Source: Polytrichum commune (Eukaryota > Streptophyta > Polytrichopsida > Polytrichales > Polytrichaceae). Taken from it: a DNA stretch of 64,000 bases. The notes under the pieces are model-generated. The model saw nothing but the letters and a program-made list of their open reading frames with translations. It was not told the origin of the DNA and did not search any database. The translations under genes were made by a program, and so were the position numbers. Positions 37,601 to 49,230 of this stretch are shown piece by piece; position 1 is the first letter of the stretch; each line of letters begins with the position of its first letter. The stretch is from assembly GCA_950295325.1 (NCBI GenBank), contig OX485809.1, forward strand, positions 16,120,001 to 16,184,000. Reading direction: 5' to 3'.

Positions 37601-39819
37601 GGCCGAATGTCGAGAGGCCGTCTATGGCCAAATTCCAAAGGCCGCAATATAATATAAAATGATTGATTTTTGAAGGAGGCGACGGACTCTCGAAGGAAGT
37701 TTGGATCAGACGGGAATGGAAATCCAAACTATGGTCGAGAGGCTGTCGATTTTTTTTCATTAAAAAATCAATCATTGACAAGATTTTGGTTGTTAGATTG
37801 AAGGGGTTATTTTGAGTAAGGAACAAGAAAACGGTAGAACCGTGAGGCTCTGTCCTTTGCTATGAAAGACTACAATTGTAGCTAATTACTTTGCTCATGC
37901 CAATCCATGGCTATTCACTATACCAAACCTTTCTTGAATTTGGTGCACCTTCTTTTCAAATATGGGTCAAGGATTGGAGCTACTCACTTATCACCCGAAA
38001 TTTTTAAAATAAATAATCAAGAACTGCCGAAATAACTATAATTAACTAGATTTCTTTCAATGCATTTTAGGGAGCACTTGTATATATCTATATATCTATA
38101 TCTATATATCTATATCTATATATCTATATCTATATATCTATATCTATATATCTATATCTATATATATATATATATAAACTATAGTTAACATCCACATTAC
38201 ATAAAGTGGACCAAAAGTAACAAGAACGAGTAACGTCCACGTGTGAACACAAAGTGGTTAGGAAATTTGCTCTTGAAACGAAGAAGTTGATGCATAGTCT
38301 TTGTCCTACAGACAGAGCCAATAAAGTGGGATGCTCCTTTGGGTTTGGACTTTGGACTTGGCCTTTGGAGGCTTCACACTATGGCCGTCCAAGTTGAGAG
38401 GCCATGGGAGTTCATGGCCAAAGGTTTGGACTTTGGGCTTGGCCTTTGGAGGCTTCACACTATGCCCGGCCGAAAGGCTCCACTTACTATATTTTATTGG
38501 CTATTTTTAGCTCATTTCTTTGGACTCTCAACAAAGTTTGGCCACTCAATCCCACGGCCTCTCGACTTGGACGGCCATAGTGTGAAGCGGCCCTGAGACT
38601 GAAGGCGTCCTATTGAAGATTTCAACACTCATATTTTTTTTAAGTTCTTGCAAATGTATGGAGGAGACAGCAAACGATCCAACACCAATTTGAAATTCAT
38701 GAAAAGTTGTTCTGAATTTCTAAAAATGGAATTCTCTGCCCATAAATTTAGTCACGCAGCCAGCCCCCCGGAAAATGCTCTCATAACTTGAAGTACACTC
38801 CCTACCACTCTCACTCCCATGTTGAGCCACACATGTCACGTATTTTGGGTGCTCATTCACCCCATACAAGAAACTTCTGTGATTGGTGAGTGCATCCACC
38901 TTCAAATCGTGTGACAAGCCTTCATGAAAATAGTTCCATGGTCGAACTAATATGGCCACATACCAGGTTGGTTACGATTTGGAAAGATACACACTAAAGT
39001 AGATAGTCCAATATCGAGTTGTTAGATTAAGAAACAAGTGTAGTAACAAGCCTTCGTGAATTTAGTTGCATGGTAGAGCTAATATAGTCATATTCTAGAT
39101 TGAATACAATTTGACAAAGTGAGCGACAACCATCATCAGAGGTGTTGGATTAAAACACGTCGACCTTATATGTCTCTACGCGCTGAAGCACCACGGGCCT
39201 TGGCTTGGTGGTTAGGGCTCATGGCCCCCAATGAGGAGGTTGTGGGTTCTATTCCCCATGCCGGCGTGGTGCTCACCACCTTAGTCCACCCAACTATGGT
39301 GGGGGGTCCTTGGACCTTGTTGTATGGGTACCTCAAAGCCCTTTGGGGGGATACCATGTCCGGTATCTTCAAGGCACGAGTGGCTAGCTAGGAACTAGTC
39401 TGGTGTGTCACTATAGTGCCCATCCTCGAAAGGGGAGAGTAGTATTTGTCCCAATGTCCCCTTGTCCAGTGGGCATCGGGTCATTGACATTACGAACGGA
39501 CACAATGTTCACGCCAACCCCTTGCTAAAAAGGGACCGGAGTTTCTATCTATCTTTCTATCTATCTATCTCTACGAGCAAGTAGAGTACAATTTAGGTTG
39601 CCAGCCAAGATGACAAATAGACTAGAATCAAATCGAGACCTTACCTTGCCCAGATTGTCTTCCTTCTCGACCTCGACCTCGACCTCGACCTCCTCCTCTG
39701 CCACAACTTTTCCCTCTGCCTCTGCCACTACTCCCATCTCCATGCTCTTGAATTCCATGGCTTCCCCCACCACTACTACCCCCTCGGCCCCTGCCTCCAC
39801 CCCGCCCCTGCCTTCCCAT
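28624..39819 (-). CDS. R3H and G-patch domain protein (plant SQS1-like / D111-G-patch family)
   Basis: Predicted nuclear RNA-binding protein; relatives act in pre-mRNA splicing or ribosome biogenesis as helicase-activating G-patch factors. Fifteen exons: 39645-39819, 36142-36485, 35912-36031, 33145-33898, 32603-32881, 32304-32426, 31992-32078, 31673-31759, 31354-31440, 31030-31121, 30714-30788, 29868-29929, 29607-29676, 29238-29424, 28624-29054; 2973 nt, 990 residues, phases consistent. Exon 1 encodes an RGG-type Gly/Arg tract. Exon 2 holds a 53-residue repeat twice. Exons 4-5 are acidic and serine-rich. Exons 6-9 are Lys-rich (KSKKKSKS), a likely nuclear localisation region. Exons 10-13 form the R3H domain (GLDLQAIN, YAFAPM, SGKKRFTVVTRT). 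Exon 15 carries YANMPMSFVSSG and the G-patch GFGSRMMSKMGF...GLG at about residues 942-983. Exons 4-15 are well supported; exon 3 boundaries (donor GTTTGA) and the long intron 1 are weaker. Confidence 0.82.
31095..32360 (-). repeat. 319-bp tandem array carrying duplicated exons 6-10 of the R3H/G-patch gene
   Basis: Near-identical units step by exactly 319 bases (exon edges 32078, 31759, 31440, 31121). Each full unit holds an 87-nt exon plus a 232-nt intron with intact acceptor (TTTATGTAG) and donor (GTAAGT). Exons 7, 8 and 9 start like exon 10 (EKKRE) and end like exon 6 (MNVHKSKKKSKSV), so the duplicated block ran from inside exon 6 to inside exon 10 and its junctions created hybrid exons. 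Entry and exit phase are identical, so any number of copies keeps the frame. High identity of the introns indicates recent duplication or conversion. Confidence 0.9.
35213..35800. other. Unusual segment in intron 3 of the R3H/G-patch gene
   Basis: A 'aaccctaccccgacaa' block occurs twice (35300 and 35475), each followed by a 'c.acgccaatt' string, a partial tandem duplication. A minus-strand open frame at 35540-35767 starts MPPSKATTSSYVPPQS and ends at a possible donor (GTGAGC), so it could be an alternative or nested first exon; no family is recognised and its downstream partner was not found. Confidence 0.3.
36181..36498 (-). repeat. Two tandem 159-bp copies within exon 2 of the R3H/G-patch gene
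   Basis: Copies occupy 36340-36498 and 36181-36339 and differ at only a few bases. Each encodes the same 53 residues (GRRGRTHEGLAGGSKQP... NPFLSVNF). The copied unit includes the original intron end GAATATTTGTGCAG, so a second potential acceptor lies inside the exon, in the same phase as the first. Confidence 0.9.
37155..37548. mobile_element. Harbinger/Tourist-like MITE with 3-bp TAA duplication
   Basis: Ends GAGCATCCTCAG (37155) and its complement (to 37548) are flanked by TAA on both sides (37152-37154, 37549-37551), the TWA-type duplication of PIF/Harbinger elements. The inverted repeats are long: the outer arms run about 50 bases, and an inner pair (about 37340-37400 and 37415-37485, 'agagggagtg..gcacc') is also complementary, so the whole 394 bp can fold into a hairpin. 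It lies in intron 1 of the R3H/G-patch gene and has no coding capacity. Confidence 0.8.
37590..37810. repeat. Inverted-repeat element related to 38371-38588
   Basis: Carries 'cttcacactgtggccg' and 'gtcgagaggcc' blocks resembling the arm sequence of the element at 38371-38588, plus a weaker complementary half ('ggtcgagaggctg', 'aaaaaatcaatcatt' against 'aatgattgatttttgaa'). Probably a diverged member of the same non-autonomous family. Ends not determined. Confidence 0.5.
37822..38326 (+). repeat. Dispersed repeat, copy 2 (copy 1 at 3617-4027)
   Basis: Shares start 'aacaagaaaacggtagaacc' and end 'gtcctacagacagagcc' with 3617-4027. It has been lengthened by a TATATC microsatellite at 38080-38176. 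Lies in intron 1 of the R3H/G-patch gene. Confidence 0.65.
38080..38176. repeat. TATATC/TATC microsatellite
   Basis: About 95 bases of alternating 'tatatc' and 'tatatatc' units ending in pure TA. Simple repeat expanded within the dispersed repeat 37822-38326. Confidence 0.9.
38371..38588. mobile_element. MITE-like element with 39-bp inverted repeats
   Basis: Arms 38371-38409 (GCTTCACACTATGGCCG...) and 38550-38588 (complement) match along 39 bases with few mismatches. The arm motif recurs within the element at about 38450 and in the related element 37590-37810. Flanking target duplication was not identified, so the superfamily is open. Confidence 0.6.
39181..39567 (+). mobile_element. tRNA-derived SINE
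   Basis: Near the 5' end are RNA polymerase III promoter boxes: A box TGGCTTGGTGG at 39201-39211 and B box GGTTCTATTCC at 39245-39255, each one mismatch from consensus and spaced as in tRNA genes. The body is unrelated to tRNA, and the 3' end is a TATC-type simple tail (39544-39567). An 8-base direct repeat TCTCTACG flanks the element (39173-39180 and 39568-39575), consistent with LINE-mediated insertion. It sits upstream of exon 2, in intron 1 of the R3H/G-patch gene. Confidence 0.75.
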
Positions 39820-39941
39820 TTCTCCTCTTCAATCTCAACAATCATCGACAGCACCAACAACAACAACGAGGAGGAGGATACTAATTAAAATGTAAGAACT
39901 CTCGCCAAATGTGTGCCCACGAGAGACCAAAAAACGCTAAT

Positions 39942-40155
39942 TAAGTGAGCGAGAACTGTACAACAAAACGAGGAGGATGTAATATAGTCGACTCTCTCCG
40001 AATTTGTGCCGTCGACACACAAAACTGCTAAGTGAGCAAGAACTGTACCAGAAAACAAGGATACTGTGATGTAATGAAGTCTCTCCGAATTTATGGCGAG
40101 AGAGAGAGAGGGAGAGATAAAAATGCTAAGTGACCATGGATTGTACAACAAAACT
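39942..40155 (-). repeat. Imperfect ~90-bp tandem repeat upstream of the R3H/G-patch gene
   Basis: Three units start at 39942, 40029 and 40127 with 'taagtga(g)c', continue with 'a.tgtac.a.aaaac' and, in the first two, 'tctctccgaattt.tg'. A GA-rich tract (40098-40117) interrupts the second. Located 120-340 bases upstream of the start codon at 39819, so it lies in the likely promoter or leader. Confidence 0.65.
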
Positions 40156-40229
40156 TGCTTCGGAAGCAAGCAATCTGACTGAATCGCAGCCAGTGTGTGT
40201 TCAAGATTGAAGTCTTCAATGCCCTTCAA

Positions 40230-43200
40230 ACACGATTTGGCCCTTCAAAATGTACCTCTTTCAGAACAACCGTTTAAAACGCAACCCCAGATTGAAAATG
40301 AAGACGTCACTTGAAGTCCTCAATATAATATGCCCGCCACAAGAACCAACAAGCCTAGGGTATGTCACGACAAGAAATTGGCGGGGATTCGTGGCACTCA
40401 TGTATTTTCATTAGTGAGAGTTCATTCATCTTTGCGGATGAGATGAATCACTTTAGACACTACCTCACGTTGTCGGCTCCTTGTCTCAAGGGTTTCAAAA
40501 ATACCAAGTTTTAGTAGTTCTAAATGATCCTAGTCTAATCTAATACTTAAGGCAATAATACAAAGGGGGTTAGATAAAATAAAAATGCCTCATATAGAAA
40601 CAAGTGGGTGCATCATGCGTTGCCAACCTATGATTTACCAGTCTGGTTATTTTTAAGAAATTAATATGGGTGGACATTAAATATCCCCTCACGAACTTTC
40701 GGGGGTGTCAAATCCAAGCTAGGGCAACCCTCGAAAGAAATTTCTGAACCCAATTGAAAATTGTTGCCCATCCCGCCCAACTTCGAAAAAAACATTGCCC
40801 TTGCATTCTTGAAGGCCGCTTGACTACAAATCCCATATTGAGTGCACTTCACTTCAAGGTCTAAAATCCAATATATATGTGCACTTCCAATTAGTGAATA
40901 AGCAATTGATTGGGATTTCATTCCGGAAGTGAAACCATCAATGAAGCACGTAATTAACTTGGAGGTCAAAAACATTACAAAATCCTCAATAACATTGAGG
41001 CACGGGTAGATCACTCCATTGTCAAGTTGAACATCACGTGCGACCAAAAAAAATCTTCTTTTGGTAAGTTGCACCACCAAAATGGGTCAAAATTTTATCA
41101 AATTTTTTTCATGAGTAGATATACACAGTACCTATGACATACTTAAAAATGGTAACGAAATTTGATGATTTGTTTTTTTCATAAAACATACCGTTTCTAA
41201 CTAGAATGACACATAATTGAACTAAAACAATTACTAAAAAAAATAAAGATGACTAAAAATTTCAGAAAACTATTCAAAAGCTACTATCAATGGTTATGTA
41301 TATGTAGAAAAAAAATCATAAATTTTAAAATTATATATGGCATGTAATATAGGGGTAGCAAACTTTGTCCGCACGTGGTGTTCAATTTGACAAGGAGTGA
41401 TCTACCCGTGCATTGAGGTTATAATTTTGTGATTTAAAACTATCTTTGTCATCCTAATGATAGATTAGTGCAAGTGTTCATAAAATGACCAAAATTAAAC
41501 AATGAACATAGAATATATATAAAACATACAACACAAATTATATAAAAATCAATCTTATTTTTTAGGTAATATAATATGAGCTATAAATAAATGATATGTT
41601 ATTTGGAATTAGACTTGTGGGACAACGTTATGGATGGGGTATACTCATAAAATCATAAGTTTATGACTATAGCCTATTTGAAATATTGTAATATTTTATC
41701 CTCATCAAATATTGTATCATCTTTAAATTCACATGATATATATTAATTATTTTAAAAGAAAAAAATTATTATTATTATTATTATTGAATTTATTTTTGAG
41801 TTCACCAATTTACCATAAGTTGATATATATTATTTTGACATATTACAAAAGTTTGAGCAATCACACCCGCGCAAAATAAATGAATTATGAACAAAAAAAA
41901 TGCCTATGACAACACATCATTATTATATATTGCACACGTTGATATCTTGCGATATTTATCAAAATAACCATGTGGAATTCAAAGCCACATCATGGCCTTG
42001 GAAACAACTTATGGGAGGTTAGAAAATAGGCTTAGAGCATCCAATGCCACATCGTTGCCTCTTGCCAACTAATTGATATTTACAAAATAGCTAGTAATTC
42101 ACAATAGCTATGAGGGAGAAAATAGGTCTTACATGTCAACTCAGAGATGTTTCACTAAAATGAGCTCCATCCGAGCTTCTTGATGGACTCATTCGATTTT
42201 TGTTACCGGATGACTTTACTTGAGTGCCACGAATCCCTGGCCCCCCCAAATGCCTTACTACTCACCTATCTTACCATCGGTTTCTGTTAATGCAACTCCT
42301 CGTGCCCTCATAGCTAATATTAAAAAGCAACCAATCACAAGGGTGGGAGGCGACATTTTTAAAGGTTTTATATTTTTGCCTCATGTTTAGGTACTGATGG
42401 GAGGGTCGGTGCTTGAGGCTTAAAACCTCCACTTTTAATCCATGCCACATCATTTGCCAACTAGGCTCGGCACTAGCTAATGTCGATGGTGTGAAGGCCG
42501 GATTGTTAGAACAAACTTTTAGTCTTGGCTAAAGTCAGGTGGGAAGGGGGCATAAGGCTTTAAAACTTTTAGTATCCATATTGCAATCCGTTGGGATCAA
42601 TGTTCAAGATTAAAGCCCTTTGTATGAGTTTCATTTCGAAGGGCTATCAAATTTTAGTCTTTCAGCTGAAGGGTTGGTTCAAATCCAAGACGTCAATCCA
42701 AGAATATAGAATTGAAATACAAAATTCATATTAAAGTTGTGCATGAATCATATGGTACATGTCTCTCGTATAATGTGAAGAATAAAGAATCAACCATCTA
42801 ACTCCATTTCTTGTGGGAAGGGGCATTATACTTGGGGCCACTTTATACTAAAAGGGCCACTTTACACTTGGGGTCGGATTAAGGGCCGGCCCAAACTCCC
42901 ATAATTTGGGTCAATAGGATCGCTCGGTTTCGTCAAATTTGGCTCTCAATGGCTTTATACTATGAGTTGGTCCAAACACTCACTCATCCCATGTGGTGTC
43001 CTAGGTGGCACAATTTTGGTGTTAAATCATTGGGCCGGCTTGAAGAAATCGAGACGAGCTTTTCCTCAGCCTGGACTCTCAACATGGGCCGGATTGGGTT
43101 CATCCATTGGATTGGGCTCATCTCTACCATTAATCTTTAGAAGGCAAATACTTCTCCTCTCCACTCCTCTAATAATGCAATAATTAGCATAAATATGATT

Positions 43201-44080
43201 GCATTAGACTAATAAGACAATAATTAGGGCCTTAGTCACACACTTAAGATAAAAATTGAAACATTCAATCGTTTAATCAAGCACATGATATGACTTAGGC
43301 TATGGGCTAGTCTAATAACACGACAATCAACATAAATACGATAGCATTAGGTTAATGACACACAATTAGGGTGCTAATCACACTTAAGATAAAAATGAAA
43401 CATTTAAGCATTTAATCAAGCTTATGATATGGCTTAGGTTATGAGTTAGGCTAATCATTTGATACCCTACAATTGGAGAGAATATGTGGTTGGGTTCTAT
43501 TTTTGTCAATAGTATTGTAGGTAACAACACGATAACTACGTCTCCTAATTCTATTGCATCTTTATCAATAAGTTGATTGTGAACCCCACTACCTCAACCA
43601 TATTGTAATTTTGTTGTTTTTTGAGGAAGTCTAAAGGAAGAGGAGGTTTTGTCATGTCCACCCACTAGGACTTTTTGGCAATACTGCACTTTTGTATTTA
43701 TTGAAATATTTCCACACCATGAAGGTGATGCGTCTTTGCTCCAATGTTTTAATAATTATATGAGTTTACGTTTATATAAGGAGTTGAAGTGGTTTGTAAT
43801 GTGAAATTTATAATTGTAGGATCATCTAATATTTGGTAACATTTTTTTTTTATATATGGGTAATGAGGTAGGATCGTGGTTGTGAGTTGGTGGGTGTATT
43901 CTTTTTATACAAAGAGTTGGAATTGATAGATGGGTGTGGTATTAGGATTTTATGTGAGTATTTTGGAATGACATAAGGGAGTGATGGGAGATGCATGTAT
44001 TGGGGGAATAATTCATTGTGGGGATCTGTGGGCATTGAATTTGGCTAATTTATATGCAAGCTTCATTACTGAGGATTCAT
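40230..44080. other. AT-rich gene desert
   Basis: No gene supported. Strongly AT-rich between about 41100 and 41950, with an ATT microsatellite near 41766-41787. Open frames at 40661-41080 (minus) and 42949-43183 (plus) show no domain. The stretch looks like decayed repeats. Confidence 0.55.
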
Positions 44081-44213
44081 AAATGGGGGTGGATTTTTTG
44101 AAGGGTGAGGGGCCAACGTGGTGTGATAGTTGTTGGACAATATGCCTTGTTCCATCCGACCATAATCGAATAACAAGATTCCGTTGGAGAACGGTTTATT
44201 ATTTCGATTGTGA

Positions 44214-45510
44214 TTGGATGGGACAAGGCGTATTGTCCCTAGACCGAATCAGAGGGCCTCTTTGGTACGACAAGTGCACGAGGAACTTGGCCATTTTGGC
44301 ATACGCAAGACACATTCAATGTTACGTGGCCAATATTGGTGGACTGGTATGTATCAGCAGGTAGCTGCTTATGTTGGGAGGTGTGAAGTTTGTGACCGGG
44401 TCAGGTCTAGCTTCAACACCTTGTCACCTCAATTACAACCCTTACCTATCGTGGGACTGGGCTACCGTTGGTCATTGACTTCGTAGGACCGTTGGTTGTC
44501 ACACCATGTGGAGCAAAATACGTATTGAGGATGGTGGAGCATTTTAGCAAGTGGATTGAGCTTGTTGTTCTACCCCAAAAATCTGCAGAGTTGCATGCGG
44601 CAGCCTTTTTAGATTGTGTGTTGGTATGTTTTGGAGCACCGGCTAAGGTATTGATGGACCAAGGGAGGAAGTTCCTTGGTGTTATTGAGGAGTTATGCAC
44701 TAAGGCCCTTATAAATCACCGTACCACCTTGCGGGATCATCCGGAGGCGGATGGTTTGGCTGAACGGGTTGTTTAGACAACCAAACGTGGTTTGAGGAAA
44801 TATGGATTACGTCGGGGGAGCCACCGGGATTGGGACCTTATGATGCCTTAGATTGCTATGGGCTACTGATTTAGTAGGCAAGCCTCATTGGTGTCCTACA
44901 ACCCGTATAAGGTGTTGTATGAATGTGAACCTATACTCCCGAATTTTATTCGGAAAAAATTAGTTCATGTTGTGGATTTGGATGACCCAAACATTTGGGT
45001 AGAGTGTTTGCAGGAGCGGGCTCAATTCTTCCAGAGGGCCATGCCTATGGCCATGGAAAATTTGTCCGTAAAACATTACGTTATGCATGTATTCGCAGTG
45101 GTGCTTACCGACCTCAGTTGCGATGATTCTGGCAGGGGGATTATGTTTACCTCCAACATGAGGCACCCACAACATTGGATGTTAGGGCGGGGCGCACTAT
45201 CCCTCGGGTGAAGGAGGTGTTGCCAAGTGGTTTGTTATTGTTGGAAGGCAAGGATGGTAGAGAATGTCGCAAGCATTCCAAAAACTATGTCCCATGTCAT
45301 CTACCCATTGAGGGTACAATTCATCAAAAATTGGCCGTTGTGCCAGAGGGTCTTTCGTGTTTTGTATATGGGGAGAAGAAAATAGCGGTTACTATGCTCT
45401 TGTGTGATCAGTGTCAACGTGGTTGGCACATGACATGCTTGAGGCCACCCTTGACTTCTCTACGATCTAGACAATGAAGTCGTCATTGTTATCGAGGATC
45501 TTTGGTACTT
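44214..45510 (+). mobile_element. Decayed Ty3/gypsy pol fragment: integrase with PHD-like C-terminal tail
   Basis: In order: an H2C2 zinc-binding segment (HEELGHFGIRKTHSML ... CEVCDRVR, 44250-44405); an integrase core with VIDFVGPL (about 44468), MDQGRKF (about 44655) and HPEADGLAERV (about 44735), supplying the D, D and E positions; an IN C-terminal region (44888-45290); then LLCDQCQRGWHMTC (about 45395-45436), the central part of a PHD finger. Frames change near 44460 and 45080, and stops occur at 44774-44776 and 45475-45477, the latter before the last zinc ligands. Reverse transcriptase, RNase H and LTRs were not found. Non-functional fragment. Confidence 0.8.
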
Positions 45511-46176
45511 CATGCTTCCACCAATTGTACTTGATGATTATGTGTGGCTTTCATTGTGTTATGTATACCCAAATGGAAAATGATGGATTATAGTTTAAAG
45601 ATACGATCAAACATAAGATAACAAATTTAATTCTTTGGAATTTGATGGCCAAACATCATAGGCGATTAAGGATGGGACTCACATTGCACCCAACCTACAG
45701 TTCCTCGGAATGACATTTACCACACTTGTTGGTTGCGGATTGATTCTTCATTATTTATGCCCTTTGAATTGGCATTGGTCCTAGTTGTTTGGCATGACTC
45801 CATAGTCAGCTAGGGGGGGGGGGGCATGTGCATGTGTATTGTTTATGTGTGTTTTTGCCATGTTTTAGTTGTATTTATTAGTGGTGTTTGGTACTCAAGT
45901 TATAATGACATACGTTGGTTATTTACACGACAATTGTCACAGTATGCGGCATCAACGGCCACACTTTATCCGTCAAATTTCATTCATTTAAATTTGGATG
46001 GATGAATCTTAAAAGTTGGAGATATCTTAATTCTTGCCAAATTAAATTTTGTAAATGAATGTGTGAAAAGAGCTTATGTGAGGTGAAAATTGCATGTTTT
46101 TACAATAAATCTTAAGTTCTTCTTTCTCTACTTACACTTTTGGATTCTCCCGTGGTGGAGTGAAAGATAACTTGAC
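45511..46176. other. Intergenic, no gene supported
   Basis: Contains a poly-G run at about 45813-45824 and no recognisable coding sequence. Lies between two oppositely oriented retroelement remnants. Confidence 0.5.
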
Positions 46177-48215
46177 TCATTGTCTGTATTTGAAGAGAGA
46201 ATTAGAGCTCTTACAAGGGTTTGGCACGGATTGAACACGTGTCATAGCTGTCGAACTCACTACCTCCCCCGAAGCCCCGAACATATAGTAATTGGAAGTC
46301 GACAAACTAGCCTTAGCTTCGGGTAGGGCCGGTGATTCCAAAATTTGGCCAGATGACGCCAAATTCTTGAACCTATCTTCCAAGGCGCCAAAATTTGTCT
46401 CCAATATATATTTTTTCATTTGGAAGAAGAACATTTTTATAGATGGAAAATGAAGCAATTTTTCACCGTATGATTCTTCCGTCCACAATGGGAACACTTC
46501 AATTGCTTCAATAAATATTTACTGGCATCTTTTGTTGAATTGTTAGCGGGAACAATTGTCTTTCACTTCGGATGATTCGCGTGTGGGTTTGTTTTTGCTT
46601 TGAAGGACAATTCTTTTAGTATAGTCTGACTGCCCACAAGACCAATAATATAAGGTCTTGTCCCCCTCCGCCTCTGCTAATCTTGCAGTCGCGACCGGGA
46701 TCTTCCGGGATTTGCTAAAATCCACTAGCATACACACAAAGTTAGTGGTATGGTACTGACACAAGACACGATTACACTGCTAAATAATAACGAATGCTTA
46801 TGTAAGTATCGCCAGTCTATTATGATTCATAATGATCCTTAACAACGCTTTGTCAATGAGGCGTTTGTCAATTTTTGACAAAAAGACCTTCACCAACTAA
46901 CTCTCCGCAAAAACACCTCCATATTTTTGGCAAATTTTGCCAACATCATGTACATGGTACGATGTGTGTTTTTTTTCCCACTTGAAGTCATGGATTTGCT
47001 GTATTTGATCCTGACAGAAACCTTCACATTTCTCCTCCAAATGGATATGGAATTGTTGCAGAGGATCAAAATTCTGGCGGAACCCCTTAAAGAAGCTAAT
47101 GCCATCTAGGTAGCCTAGACATAACGGGAGAATAAAAAGACCGGGCTAGACGTACTCGCGGATATAGAAGCATAAATCTTCTCCTTAGGTTTACTAGGGA
47201 AAGGCCCCTCCACATTCACCACAAATACGTCCTTTATTAGTTTCATCTTTATCATAGGAGCGGCCAATGAACTGGAAGTTGTGCCCTTTTTCAATGTGGA
47301 AACCAACTCCACTTGTGTCTCCCAGTACCACTCCACCTGATGAAGCTCCATCCAGTGAACATTCTTCCATTATTCATAAGTCTTGAGCATTACGTACTCC
47401 AAATGTTGGGATAAAAACTCGAACGCATACCAATAATTAAAACTAGTATTACGTTGATGTTTTTTCCTCATCAACGTCCTAAACCGAATTTTCCAATTTT
47501 GCAGGGAAATAGTCCCTTATCGACCTAAAAATTCGTCTCGAATTCTTTATCGCGTCTTTTCCTCCATATCGTCCAAGATGTCTATCCAAAGAATGTGAGA
47601 CCGAGTGGTAGTCCCTCACGCCGAAGTAGGCTGAAAAACCTCTTCGGGTATTACCACTAGTTTAACGTTTGAGATATCAGAGGATCGACCTTCCGATGCT
47701 CCTAGAGATAGACAACGATAATGTTGGTTCCGAATTGTAACCGTAAATTCACAATGGTTTCGGTCAATGAAGTCAACAACCTAAATTAATATGGTGTCAA
47801 GATAAAATGTCAAAACATAGAAGGCAACCTATACTTGCAACCACCACCAACCTTATGGTATGTTGGTCATCAATTCAACCTCACCATAAGGGAATATAAG
47901 CACTGCGTACTTGATGCACACATAAGAGTCTCGTCGGTCAATACTCCGACCTCAACCTCATTCATTGTGTGGTAGATATAAGATGGTGAGGGCCACGTGG
48001 TCTATGTGGGCGGTCATTCTGGCCCAATGTAGTGCTTCGACGACAATTTGGAAGTCTAAGGGGTGGGCTGGCCTTTCCCTGCCTATTAGATGGAGTATGT
48101 GTTCCAAATAGTGTGTCTTTTGGGTGGCGGAAGTAGTAATTGTGGAGTTCAAGGGGACATGCGAGGGGTGTTGGAGTATTGTAAATGAGAAGGAGTCAAT
48201 GAGGAAGGCTAACAT
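46177..48215 (-). pseudogene. Decayed gag-like retroelement reading frame
   Basis: Read on the minus strand from 48215 to 46177, open segments follow one another with few stops: 47958-48215, 47115-47351, a region at about 46860-47090 that reads openly as Gln/Lys-rich helices (EEKCEGFCQDQIQQIHDFKW) apart from one TAG, 46543-46764 and 46177-46497. Composition and length suggest a retrotransposon gag-type polyprotein, but no zinc knuckle or protease motif was found. The assignment rests on context beside gypsy and LINE fragments; a decayed host gene is an alternative. Confidence 0.4.
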
Positions 48216-48429
48216 GGATGAAAAGAGGGTGTTGTGGACGAAGGCTTGTTTTAATGTAGTGAGGTTGGTGTGGGAAGTGGGGGGTGGGGTTCAGGTGGGA
48301 ATCTTAGGATAAGCCATGTTAGTTTGGTCATGAGGTCTTGGGAAGGAGGGGGGTTTGAGTATTGGGATGAGTGAGGAGTTGTGAAATCATTGATGCCTAT
48401 TGGTTCAATAGCCATTGGAGACATGCAAT

Positions 48430-48790
48430 GGAGTATTCATGTCTCTGAAGATCATGGATCATGCCTCTTTTATGCCTCTTTTGCTCTCGCAATTTAATTG
48501 AAAATGAGGTGTACTTTATGCTAGATTTCTAAGTCCCTTCTATAACTCCATAATATATAGGTTTCATTCCATGTTTCAAAAAGTAGTACTAGGTGGTCTT
48601 AAGTCTTTCTTCCAATTGAACCATGAACTTGTTATTAGTCTCTATTTCATGGAGGCCACTCCACACCGTTACTTCTAAGGGAATTAGCATTCTTGACACC
48701 ATCTTGATTTACTTCTAGTCCCACAAGTTATTGGCTTTCCAAACTTCAAACTAGTTTCATTTCATTGGGTTAATTTTGGATGAATCGACA
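48430..48790 (+). mobile_element. LINE 3'-end fragment (third zf-RVT copy)
   Basis: Nucleotide and translated similarity to 25790-26118, including the segment reading LKSFFQLNHE. The cysteine ligands are largely lost. Truncated, non-coding. Confidence 0.6.
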
Positions 48791-49230
48791 ATTAGGGATG
48801 CATGTCCCATTGTTATGTGTTGGGATACATAATACCTATGGTATGTGGGTGTTATGTTGAATAGATTAGACATCTATATTTGATTGCCATGTGGTTAGGT
48901 GAGGATCAAAGAACAAACACCATAAAAATGCACGTGTCAAAAAATATTGGATTACATCTTCAATACAATCAACTACTCCACACTCAATAGTGAACACAAT
49001 TGGGAGAACCTATATATGTATTCAGTTCAAAATTCAATAAATGTACACTTTTGATAACCTTAACTAAATCAGGGGAGGTCAAACCGTATACCGTAACATC
49101 TTTAAGCATACCTTTAATGAGATACAAAAATTAAGCATTAGGAAGTGAACTATGATTGCGAAAATTATTTACATCATAGAGGTGCGAATTTGAGTTCCGG
49201 GTTCCCACTTTGGAACCCTGGTGGGATAGG

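Noticed and set aside
38080-38176. Possible regulatory or origin-like TA-rich element
   Set aside because: It is a simple TATATC microsatellite within a dispersed repeat, with nothing else to support a function.
39194-39266. Functional tRNA gene
   Set aside because: A and B boxes are present, but the segment does not fold as a cloverleaf, is followed by an unrelated body and simple tail, and is flanked by a target duplication; it is a SINE.
39561-39888. Low-complexity Ser/Thr-rich plus-strand frame and Val/Glu-rich minus-strand frame
   Set aside because: Both are other-frame readings of the Gly/Arg-rich first exon of the R3H/G-patch gene at 39645-39819.
44214-45477. Active retrotransposon pol gene
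   Set aside because: At least two frame changes and in-frame stops, with no reverse transcriptase or LTRs nearby.
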